From Aptenodytes patagonicus (taxonomy: Eukaryota; Chordata; Aves; Sphenisciformes; Spheniscidae): a stretch of 64,000 nt of DNA. Positions 44,801-55,300 of this stretch are shown in pieces. Under the pieces are notes generated by a model, which had not been told where the DNA came from, did not search any database, and saw nothing but the letters and a program-made list of their open reading frames with translations. Position numbers and translations under genes: made by a program. The stretch spans positions 15,404,501 to 15,468,500 of the forward strand of contig NC_134963.1 in the NCBI RefSeq assembly GCF_965638725.1. The letters run 5' to 3'. How positions within the stretch are numbered: the stretch's first letter is position 1; each line of letters begins with the position of its first letter.

Positions 44801-47800
44801 CATCCCAGGGCACGAGGGCTCCCGCACCGTCCAACCCCTGCCCTGCTGCAGAGCCTCCTGCCCTCGGGTGGTCCCCACAGCCAAGGGGCAGTGGGAGACC
44901 TCCTCTCCGAAGCCCCTACGAACAGCGAAACCGGAGCACGTGCCATCAGCAACCCCTCCCGTACCTCCCACCTTTGCAGGCCGCGCCGGCCAGGCTCAGC
45001 GAGACGGAGATGGTGGAGGTGTGGGGAGCTCGGCGCTGCTCAGCGCCCCCGTGCCAGCTGCTGGGAGGAAAGGGGCTCGCCGAAGCGTTTTACCCCTGAT
45101 CTTATTCAGCCGGGACAACTAAATTCAGGAGCCCCCAGAAGACGCAGAGCAACGCTGCTCTCCTGAGACCCCCGGCGCGACAGCGGCCACACCGCTCTAC
45201 CTCCCACGCTCCCCCCTCCACCTGCCTCAGGGTGGAAAACATCATCCACGTTCACACCACACGCAGCAGAAGGGCCCCGTTAGGTGCTGCCACAGGCACC
45301 TTCCTTGATGGACGCAGCTTTAACAGGGTTATCCTGCTCCTGCGATGCAGCACCAAGGAGCCGGTGGCCCAGCTGGCAGAAGCACCATGGTTTGGAACGT
45401 CTGATTTTCTGCTGCTCGTGAAGCCCTTTGAGGCTGAAGGAGAAGCCGGCGCTCCCGCAAGCTGAGCTCACACGGCTGATCGCAGGACAGCGTGCTCCTC
45501 CCAGGGCCTGCATTTCAGAGCCGCCGGGTGACGCACCCGTACGGGCGCAACGTGGCACAAGCCCCGTCCTCGATCCCGAGCCCTCGGGTCAGGAATGCAG
45601 CAGGGCTCAGCCGTCCCTTTCCTCCCGGCTGCCACGCCAGTGGGCTCCCGAATTCAGCCGTCCCGGGTGAATAAGATGCTCCTAAACCCGAGAAACGCGG
45701 CACGGTGCTTCTCGCCGAGGCGGGTGCTGCCAGCAGGTTCCCAGGGACGACACCGATGCCGAATAAGCCGTCGCTGGTGCCACTCGTTTCCTCTTACGGA
45801 GAGTGGAAGAAGAAAACTCGTTAGCGACCCCCCAGCTACTGTTGCCGCCCTGTTTTAGGCCAATTCCTCCATCCTAGGAGGCTGAGATGCTGCTGACAGG
45901 AGTTCTTCAGCTTCTCGCGATAGAGACCCGTTACCTGGGAAGGGATGCGGGGAAAGCGCTGCTGCCGCTCCTCCGGAGGAACGAGTCACCCGAGCACCAC
46001 ACGAGCATTTAAACCGTGCCCGAGACACCCCGGGTCCCTGGTTATGACAGCAAGAGGGCTCGCTGTAGCTCCGCCGATCTTTCTAGCCCAGGACAGGGGT
46101 TCACTGGCTGACGGTAAGATCTGATCTACCCAGCCCAACGCGTGTCTTCGGGAGGGTCTGAGGAGACAGGCGGGAAGGGAAGGAAGGCAGCAAACGCAGG
46201 GAGATGCATCTGCTCCAGCCCCGCACAAATACAAGCCCCCCGCGCATCGGGGCGGGGGGGGGCAGGTACGGCACCTAAAGCGGAGGGAGAGGCAAAGAGG
46301 AGCAGGAACTCGAAGTGCAAGCTTCTAGGAAGCAGCTCATCTAGAAAACAGAGGGTCAGCTGAGGGTTAGCAGGGAGAGGAAACTCCCAGGAGCAAGTAA
46401 CACGCCCTCTCGCAGCTGCAAATAAAGCACTTGAGGTGGATCAGTAAAACCCAAAGTCAGCACAATTAAAGAAAATTAAGGCAAGACTAAAAAAAAATCC
46501 TAAATACCGAGACGGGTAACTGAAGCCACGGGGATTTCACGCAACTATTCCCCGTTGATGTGAAGCAACTTCAAGCCGATGCAAAAGGCCAGGCAGGCAC
46601 GAGGCGGTGACGGCTCCTCACGCCTCCGAGCAGCACCGTGTGCCCCGGCGCGGGAGGGAGCCCCGTCTGCTCCCTCGGGTGAATTAACCCCCCGGACCAG
46701 GCACAGACACCAGCGGGGAAGATAAAAACCCAAGCCTGGGAGAGAACGAGCGGCTGAGGATACAAGAGCCAGCAGCTAAAGAGCCTCGTGCCGAACTTCG
46801 GTGGAGCGAATAAGGAGGGGGAAAAAATTGGGTTACGTGGCGAATCCTGTCCTGCAGGCAGCGCGCAGCCACGGGCGCAGCTCCCATCCCCGTGGCTCAA
46901 CCCAATCTCTGCCCCACGCCTCTCCGCACAGCCGGCACAGAGCCCCACGAGCCCCATGCACGCTCCCTAGGGCGGAAGATATTTTTCCTAAGGACTGGCC
47001 CGGCTTGAGCCCTGTAGCACGCAGCAACGCGGGGCTGCGAGCCCGCCGCCGCGTCCCGAGCTCGGCTCAAAGCCTTCACGCCTCCCCAAAGGGCCCAGGA
47101 CTCTCCCCATCTGTCGGCTGGGCCGTGCTCCGCCGCAAAACAGCCCGCCTGCATCGCCACGGCACGGGCACCCGGCACCGCGCCGCCGAACCCCGAGGGT
47201 TGGCAAGACCCTGCGGCTCCCACCTAAGTTGTAAAAATACCCCCCAGCGTGTCGTGTCTGTGTCCCCCCCCCAAGGAACTGCCCAAAGCCAGCGAGCGCC
47301 ACCGATTATCCCGCACCTTCTATAACGAGAGGAGCCACCGGTTAACAGCAGCGCCGAGCGCAGATGACGGCCCGTGAGGCCAGCGGGGTGGCGGCCAGCA
47401 CGCCCCCTCGCGAACCCGTCACTCACCGACCCGCGCCCTTTCCAAGCGGGTCCGTCTCCCGCCAACCAAGAGGTTAAGGTTGCCCCCTTTTCGTAACTCG
47501 TGGGTAAAAAGCCCCGCCAAACCTACCGCGGCCTTAGCGAGGCGCCCCAAAATCGTGGCGGATCAATTCATCCGCTGGGCCGCCGCCTGGGCGAAGCCCT
47601 GAAGCACCGGGCACCCGGCCCTTAACTGACACCGACGGCAGAAGGGCCACGGGAGCGGCTGTACGCGTTAAAAACGAGTCGCGGCCGACGCGCCCCATCA
47701 GTCGCTAACTGGGGAATAAAGGCCGCAAAGAGCCAAAGGGAAGACCCGAGGTCTCCCCCGAGCCACACGCTGCCGGGCAAAGCGGCACGCAGGGATCCCA

Positions 47801-49536
47801 GCGCCGTGGGGCCCAAAGCATCGCGCACCAGAGAGCCGGGGGGGGGGGGGGACGGGGACACGGGGATGACGACTTTAAGCAGCATAAGCTCAGAGATCAC
47901 CTCGAGCGGGGATAACACCTCCGGCGTCCCTCCCGAAACACCAGCTAAGCGCCCTCAGAGACGCCGAGGACCTCGTTCCGGAGGTGTCGGGACACACAGA
48001 TGAGCTCTGTCCCGCGGCAGAGGGGACGTTCTTCTCCCTGGGCCCCGCAGGGCTCCGAGGCCGGACACCTCCCGCCGCCACCGTGGAGCTCCCACAGCCT
48101 GGCTTGATCCGAGTAAGGACCGACACCTCTGGAAAACCCCTCGGGGTCCCAAAACGTCAAGTCCGTTCAGTCCGGCAGCCTGAGGGGCACGGGAAGCAGC
48201 CCCCGGTCCCACGGCCAGGTTCGGGACTGGGGGGGGGGGGGGGGGGGGGCAGAAAACCAGATCGAATCAACTTGCTTATCCGAGGCACCCCTTTAACATC
48301 CCACGCCCCAGGAGGGAGCGGACGGCAAAACCCCCTGTGAGCCCCCACTGCCACGGGGGGGGTGGGGGTGTCCCTGACAAGTTTTATAACTCCGGCAAAC
48401 GCCGTATGATCTAAAGCGCCTGTGGAGGAGAAGGAGAACACCTGTAACACACCTCCTTTAGGCGGAAGCTGTTTCACAGGCCCCTTTTTATCGAGTTTGG
48501 GGGTTCCCCCCCCCCCCAAAAAACCTCCACGGAGGAGGCAGCGAGAGCAGGATATCAGGCCGGGTGCCTCCCTGCCTGATCCCGTACCCGGTTCCCAGCT
48601 CGCTCCGCGTCTCAGCGGGGCCCGGCGCCGACCTCCTCCCGTCGATCCGCACGGTGCCTCGCCGTGCTCCGAGCCGCGGCGCTGCCCGCACGGAGGCCGG
48701 GCCCCTGCAGCCCCAAGAAGCGGGCGCTGACGGCGGGCACCGAGGGCTTTCAGCCCCGCCGTTCCCCCCCTTTTCCCCAGCCCCCCCCCCAGCCCCCGGG
48801 CCGGCTCCGGTGCGCCGGCCGGCTCCGTCTCCCCTTTGGCCCTCGAGTCCTTTTACCTCCTGCCCCAGAGCCGTGCGGCTCCCAGGCTCCGCCGCACCGG
48901 CCGGGGCACGGGCCTGCTCCCGCCGTACCGGTTACGGGCGAGATGGAGGCGAAGGGGGACGTCCCGCGCCTCGCAGGCAGGGAAACCCCCGCTCCCCGCG
49001 GGCCCGATGCCCGGCGGCGGCTCCGGCTGCCGGCGAGGACGCGGTCCCCTGGCCGCTGCGGGGGTCGGGGGGGGGGGGGGGGTACAGCCGGCGGAGGGGA
49101 GCGGACTCCCGGGCTGACCCCGCGCACCCACCCGGCTGGGATCCGGAGGGCAAGGCCGGGACGCGGAGCTACAGGAGGGCACGGGGAGAGGCGCGGCCCC
49201 GGTCCGGGGGCCGTGCTGAGGGCGGGGGAGGCCGGAGCCGGGCTCCTGCCTGGAGGGCGCCCCGTGTGCTGCCGCGCCCGGGCAGGGGGGGCGAGGCGGG
49301 GAGGCCCGGGCCGGGGGCGGGGGGGGGGGGGGGGGCAGGAAGGGCCCGGGCCCAAGGGGCCGGCCCGGAGCAAAGCCCGCCGGCGGCGGGGGAAGGGGGG
49401 GGGTGGGGGAGGCCGGCCCGGGGCGCGCACGGCCGGAGCCCGCCAACAACCCCCGCCGCCGGCGGGAAGGGCCGTGCAGCGGGGCCGCCTGGAGCAGCAG
49501 CAGCCCCCCCCCGCCCCGGCCCGGCCCGGCCCGTAC
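41802..49536 (-). other. AP1B1: AP1B1 intron 1
   Basis: A 7.7-kb intron separating the promoter exon from the start-codon exon. It contains a GAG-type trinucleotide run at about 42,076-42,107, a 15-base A-run at 42,783 and a 20-base G-run near 48,230. No coding exon or RNA gene was recognised. Confidence 0.65.
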
Positions 49537-49600
49537 CTGCTGCCGCCGCCGCCGCCCGCTGCCACCGGCCCAGCGGAAGTGAGCGCCGAGCGGGGGAGCG
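49537..49600 (-). other. AP1B1: AP1B1 non-coding first exon (approximate 5' end)
   Basis: On the minus strand, a GGCGGCGGCGGCAGCAG segment ends at donor GTACGG (49,536 down). It is preceded by CACTTCCGCTGG, an ETS-type core-promoter motif, and by several GGGGCGGGG boxes at 49,605-49,650. This fits a TATA-less housekeeping promoter. The start site is inferred. Confidence 0.55.
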
Positions 49601-50007
49601 CTTCCGGGGCGGGGCGGGGCTGGGGCGGGGCCGGGGCGGGGCGCAGGGCACGGGGACAGGGGAGGGGACAGGGGACACCGCAGGGGCCGGGGCGGGGCCG
49701 GGCCCCACCCTGTCGCCCCCCGTAAGCCGCGTCCCCCCCCCCCCCCCCTCTTTCCGAGCCGGCTGCCCCGGGCCGGGCGGGCGCCGCTGCCACCTCCCGC
49801 TCCTGGGGGCGGGGGGGGGGGGGGGACCCCGCGGGGCGCCGCCCGGGCGCCCCCGCCCCCCGCCCCGGGCCGCTGGCAAACGACCGGCGGCGCGGCGCCG
49901 TTCGGCGGCCCTTCCCCCGCCGCGGTGGCCGCTCCGGGGGCGGCCGGTCCCCGCCGCCTTAGACCCCCCCCGGGACTGCCCCCCCCCCGGGGGGAGAGGG
50001 CGCTCGG

Positions 50008-50098
50008 CCTTCCTCCTCCTCCTCCTCCTCCTCCTCCTCCTTCTCCTCCTCCTCCTCCTCCTCCCCCTCCTCCCTCCTCCTCCTCCCCCCCCCCCCCC
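50008..50098. repeat. (CTC)n polypyrimidine tract
   Basis: About 90 bp of CTCCTC repeat with minor TTC and CCC interruptions: a homopyrimidine mirror repeat with potential for triplex DNA. Confidence 0.9.
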
Positions 50099-50348
50099 TC
50101 CGGGCAGCGGGGCGGCCCCGGCCGCTCTTGGCTCCGCTCCCAAACTTTTTTGGGGGGATAAACGGAGGGTTTTGCCCCTCCCGCGGCCCGGGGGGGGCCG
50201 GTCCCGTCCCGTCCCGTCCCTCCCCCCCCGCAGAGGCGCTGCCCGCGGGGGACGGCGGCTGCAGGCGACGAGGGTGGCACCCCGGCCCCGGCCCCGCCGC
50301 CCGGAGGGACGGGGAGGGTTCCCCGGGCGCAGCGGGCCGGGGCAGGCG

Positions 50349-50388
50349 GCGGCCGGGCCGGGCCGGGCCGGGCCGGGCCGGGCCGGGG
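50349..50388. repeat. (GGCCG)n pentanucleotide repeat
   Basis: Eight perfect tandem GGCCG units flanked by G-runs; the G-triplets could form G-quadruplex structure. Confidence 0.9.
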
Positions 50389-50496
50389 GCGGAGGGGGGG
50401 GCCGGGGCCGCAGGGCCGCCCCCCGGGGAGCCGCCGGGCGGGGCCAGGGTGCGGCGGCAAGAGCCGGTAAGGCGGGGCCGGGCGTACCCGGCCGCC

Positions 50497-50718
50497 GATT
50501 GGCTGGTCTCTGCGCGGCTGAGCTTTGACTGGCTGGGCTTCCGCAGCCGGCCCCGCTGACTGGCCGAGCTCCGCGCAAGAGGCGGGTGGGCTGCGCCGCG
50601 GCTGCCCGCTGACTGGTTGAGCTCATTGTATGCCGATTGGACGGGCTAACCGGCCGTGCTGATTGGCCAGCTGCTCTACGACCCCTGACTGGCCGGGGGG
50701 CCCGCCGGCGCTGATTGG
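50497..50718. promoter_or_regulatory. Array of eight CCAAT-box-like elements (GATTGG/GACTGG)
   Basis: GATTGG at 50497, 50635, 50661 and 50713, and GACTGG at 50527, 50558, 50611 and 50687, all in the same orientation. Spacings are 30, 31, 53, 24, 26, 26 and 26 bp. GATTGG is the reverse complement of CCAATC, the NF-Y core; GACTGG is one base off. Confidence 0.6.
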
Positions 50719-51468
50719 CCGGGCGGTCCGCGCGCGCAGGTGGGCGGGGCTCCCCACCCCAAGGCCGGCGGGGGGGGCCGAGCCGGGGGAGACACCCCCA
50801 GCCCCCTCCTTGCCGGGACCCCCCGGGACCCCCCGCCCCGAGCGGGCGGGGGACGCCCCTGCAGGGTCCCGGGGGACCCTCCGGGCAGCCCAGGGTCCCC
50901 CCTCCAGCCGGCGGGAAGCCCCGGGCCCAAGCGGCGCCCGACCCCCGGGGAGTCGCGAAGTGTGTGTGGGGGGGTCTGAGCCTCCCCCGGGGGTCCCCGC
51001 TCCGCCGTCCTACCCGTGGGAGGGGGCCGCCCGTGTCCCCCCGGGGGGTCCCCCCACTCTCCTCCGCCCCGGGGCGGGGCCCCGCTCTGCCCCTGGGTGG
51101 TCCCGGCTCCCTTCCCGGGGGTCCCGCTCTCTACTCTCGGGGGGGGCCGCGCTCCCTTCGGGGGCTCCCCGCTCCCTTCCCACGGGCCCCTCGCCCTGTC
51201 CTCGGGGGTCCCCGCTCCCTTCCCGGGGGTCCCGCTCCGCCCTGGGGGCTCCCGTTCTCCTCCCGGTTGGTCCCCGCTCCCTTCCCGGGGGGTCCCCGCT
51301 CCCTTCTCGGATGGCCCCCCCGTTCCCCATCACGGGGCTCCGCTCCCCACCCGGGGCGTGGCCGTGGGGTGTCGTCGTCCCCCCCCCCACCCGCGGGGCT
51401 GCGGCGCGGGGCGGCGCCGGTGCCCATCCCCGTTGCCGGTGGCGGGGCGGAGCGGCCGCTCCGAGCCC

Positions 51469-51474
51469 TATAAA
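51469..51474 (+). promoter_or_regulatory. NEFH: NEFH TATA box
   Basis: TATAAA in CCCTATAAAGCG, 46-51 bp before the ATG. Transcription would begin near 51,500, giving a 5' UTR of only about 20 nt. Confidence 0.75.
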
Positions 51475-51519
51475 GCGGGCGGCGGCGGCGGCGGTGCCGC
51501 AGCGAGGGCTGGGGTCGCC

Positions 51520-52303
51520 ATGAGCCTGATGCTGGAGACGCTGCTGGGCCCCCCGGGGGGGCTCCGTAAGGAGCCGGGCCGCGCTCCCCCGCGCTCCGCC
51601 GCCTCCAGCGGCTTCCACTCCTGGCCGGGACCGGTGGGGCGAGCTCGGGGGGGCGGCGGCGGCAGCGCGGCCGCTTCCTCCACCGAGAGCCTGGACTCGC
51701 TGAACGGCGAACCGCGGGCGCGGAACGAGAAGGAGCTGCTGCAGGTGCTGAACGATCGTTTCGCCGGTTACATCGAGCGGGTGCGGGCGCTGGAGCAGCA
51801 GAACCGGGCGCTGGCGGCGGAGGCGGCGGCGCTGCGGCAGCAGCAGGCGGGGCGCTCGGCCATGGGCGAGCTGTACGCGCGGGAGCTGCGCGACATGCGG
51901 GGGACCGTCCTGCGGCTGGGCGCCGAGAAGGGGCAGCTGCGGCTGGAGCGATCGCGCCTGGCCGAGGACGTGGCCGCGCTCCGGGGGCGGCTGGAGGAAG
52001 AGGCCCGGCAGCGAGCCGAGCTGGAGGCGGCGGCCCGCGGGCTGGCCCAGCGCTCCGCGCAGGAGGAACGGGCGCGGGGGCCGCTGGAGGAGCGAGCCCG
52101 AGCCCTGCGGGAGGAGGCGGAGCTGCTGCGGCGGCAGCACCGGGCCGAGGTGGGCGCGCTGCTGCGCGGGGCCCGCGCCGAGCCCCTCGCCGAGCCCCCC
52201 GCCGCCCTGCGCCCCGGCGTCACCGCCGCCCTCCGCGACCTGCGCGCCCAGCTGGAGGGCACGGCGGCCCGCAGCACCCTGCAGGCCGAGGAGTGGTTCC
52301 GCG
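51520..52303 (+). CDS. NEFH: NEFH exon 1 (head, coil 1)
   Basis: ATG at 51520 in context GCCATGA. It encodes [18 protein letters not shown], the start of the rod, and [20 protein letters not shown], ending at TLQAEEWFR. Donor GTGAGT at 52304. Confidence 0.96.
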
Positions 52304-55300
52304 GTGAGTCCCAGCCACCCCCCCCGCACCCCGCGGAGGGCTCCGCCGGCAGCACCCCCCACCCCCCCCCCCACCCCCCCGGGTGCTGCTGCGCGGACCC
52401 CGCTGCGCGCCGAGCGCCGGGAGGGCGTCAGGGCAACCCCGCCCCGGGGAGGGGGGGTGCAGGGACCTCCGCCATACGCACTGCGCTCCGGGAGGGCGTT
52501 AGGGGTACCCCCGCCCCAGGGGGGGCAGGGACACCCCCCCCCCGTATATCCTGTGCTCCGGGAGGGCGTCAGAGCAACCCCGCCCCGGGGGGGTGCAGGG
52601 ACCCCCCGTATATCCAGCGCTCCGGGAGGGCGTTAGGGTACCCCCGCCCCGGGGGGGTGCAGGGACCCCCCGTATATCCAGCGCTCCGGGAGGGCGTTAG
52701 GGTACCCCCGCCCCGGGGGGGGTGCAGGGACCCCCCGTATATCCAGCGCTCCGGGAGGGCGTTAGGGTACCCCCACCCCTGCCACCAGCTCCCCAGTGTC
52801 TGCGGGTGCGCTTTCCCCCGCCCCACCCCGCAGTGCATTTCGGGGAGGGCGGCATGGTCACCGCCCCGACACCCCGCAAGTCTGTGGGGTGCCGGGATCC
52901 CCCTAACGCTGCGGGGCGCCCTACCGGCCCCTCCCCGCTGGGGCGAGGCCGGGAGTGTTTGCGGTGCGCTGCAGGGAGGGGATTACAGCGCAGCGGGGGG
53001 GGGGTGCCGCATCCCTGACGCGGGGTGGGGGTGGGGGAGCAGGGAGTGTCCCTGCTGCGCTGTTGGGTGGGGCACTACGGTACCGGGGGGAGGGGGGGGG
53101 GGTCGGCACCCCGAGGCTCAGCACCCACGGGCGCGCTGGGCGGCGGCCGGCGGCGGGGGGGGGGGGGTGTTCAGCACCCTGGACAGCGGCGGGTTCAGCA
53201 CCCTGGACAGCGGCGGGCGCCGCACCCGTGGGCGCGCTGTCCGGCGGGGCGGAGGCTGCCCCCGGGGGCGCCGGGAAGCAGCAGCTCTGTCACCTTCCCC
53301 CCTCCTGTTTCCCGGCCCCCCCCCCCCGGTGGCTGCGGGGCGCTGCGGCAAACCGTGTGTCCCCCAACCCCCCCCCCCCCCCCAACGGCCTCACCCCAGG
53401 ACGGTGCGTCCGGCCGGAGCCGGGCGAGGCAAGGCGGTGCACCCAGGGCGAGCAGGCAGCTCTTCAGGTCACAGGGGTTGTGGCAGGAGCTGAAGGGGAG
53501 AGGGAGGTTTGCACTGGATAAAGTCCAGGATGGCAAAAAAACACCCTCCCAGCCCGTCCTGCCCGGGCACCTTCACCTCCCCGGCACAGCGCGAGCACAG
53601 ACAGAGCGAGGGCTGGTGAAGCCAGCGCACCCAGAGAGCCCCTGCCAGGGCTGGCTCTGCGGAGGACGCACGCGCAGGGGATGTGCAGTATTAAAGGATT
53701 TGAGGTTCCCCAAGAAGGGGAGACTGCAGCCTCCCTCCCTCCCTGCAGCTTCTCCTTTCCCCCGTTGCAGTGAGGCTGGACAAGCTCTCGGAGGTTGCCA
53801 AGGTGAACACGGATGCCATCCGCTTGGCCCAGGAGGAGATCTGCGAGTACCGCCGCCAGCTCCAGTCCAAGACCACCGAGCTCGAAGCCCTCAAAGGGAC
53901 CCAGGAGTCACTGGAGAGGCAGAGGCAGGATTCGGAGGAGCGCCATCATGCAGATGTCCTGTCCTACCAGGTAACGTGGTGCAGCGGGCAGTGTTCCAGA
54001 CATTGTCTGGTGGGGAGGGACCATCCAGCTGCCGGGGAGGAGCAGCGCTGGTGCTTCGGCTTCAGAGATGGCAATGACCTGTGGCAAATGCTCAGGGTTT
54101 TGTCTAGAGCCGGCCTTCCCCAGCTCCTGGTGATCAGGTACCCAGAACCTGAGGTTGCATCCGGACCGTCGTGTCCCTCCCCCATGATGGAGCTGTCCCA
54201 CGTCTCTGCCGGGGTTTGAGCTGCCCACGATGTTGGTCACAAACGCCGCTGAACCGTGCCCAGGGTTCAGGCCACGTCTTGTGTCCCAGAGCTGGGAGCT
54301 GCAGCGCAAAGGTCCGCACAGTGTGGTGGCTGCGGACTGAAACGCTGTCCCCAGGGTGATGCCCCATCGGCCTCAGGCTGGGCTTTGGTGGCCGCCAGAC
54401 TCACCCAAGTCCTAGAAACGTTCCCACAGCTTGTCCCTGCTGGAGGGAGCTCTGGCAGGGGGCCGGGGGCTCAGCTGGCCGCAGTGCAGTGGTGGTGCAG
54501 GGCTCCTGCCGGTTCCCCCAGGGGAACAGGAGACACGAACAGCCCCTGGACACGTCCCCTTCCCTCTGTGTCTGCAGGGGGAGGTGGCTGCAGACCCCTC
54601 TGTGAGGGCACCCCGGTGCTGGGGGAGCAGTCCCTCCTCTGGAGACCAGGAGACGGGTTAGGGGTGCTCTGTGTCCCCCTGCTCCTGGGGACTGGCCCCC
54701 CCCATGTCACCAATTGCTCTGTCTGCCGCAGGAAACCATCCAGCAGCTCGACAGCGAGCTGAGGAACACCAAGTGGGAGATGGCAGCTCAGCTCCGGGAG
54801 TACCAGGATCTGCTCAACGTCAAAATGGCCCTGGACATTGAAATTGCTGCTTATAGGTATGGGGCGGGCAAGGGGAAGGCGGGAGGGTCTCGGCCAGCCC
54901 CTAGTGCTGGTGTCTCTGGGGACACTCCTCGAGGGCCCTTCTTGGTGAGCAAGAGACCATCCGTCCCAAGACCGTGGTGGGCAACGTCCAACTGGGTGGC
55001 CCAGCCCTGCACATGGCTTGCAGAGGAAAGGGTGAGGAAACCCGCACAGCCCAGGGCCTAGGAGCGGGAGGGTCAGCCAGCATCCCGAAAGCAGGGCAAG
55101 GAGGAGGGAGATGGAGCTGCAGGGCAAGGAGGGAGATGGAGCCGCAGGGCGCGGCTGGCAGCTCCTGGTCACGGGAGGAGGTGAGAGCTGGGTGAGAAGC
55201 AATCGCTGACTGCCCTGCTCTGGTCTCTTCCTGGCAGAAAGCTCTTGGAAGGGGAGGAATATCGGATCGAGTCCGGCTTTGGGATGATTTCCTTCCCTGA

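Larger units (their letters stand above)
48650..51500. promoter_or_regulatory. AP1B1/NEFH divergent CpG island
   Basis: Nearly 3 kb of very high GC and CpG density between the AP1B1 first exon (-) and the NEFH start (+). It includes GC boxes, a CTC trinucleotide tract, a CCGGG pentamer array and a CCAAT-like array. Confidence 0.7.

Noticed and set aside
50349-50388. GGCCG array as a C9orf72-type hexanucleotide expansion
   Set aside because: The unit is a pentamer (GGCCG), not GGGGCC, and only eight copies are present.
48564-50528. A 654-codon plus-strand frame in the AP1B1/NEFH CpG island
   Set aside because: Low-complexity Pro/Gly/Ala/Arg sequence with an overlapping equally long antisense frame; explained by base composition.
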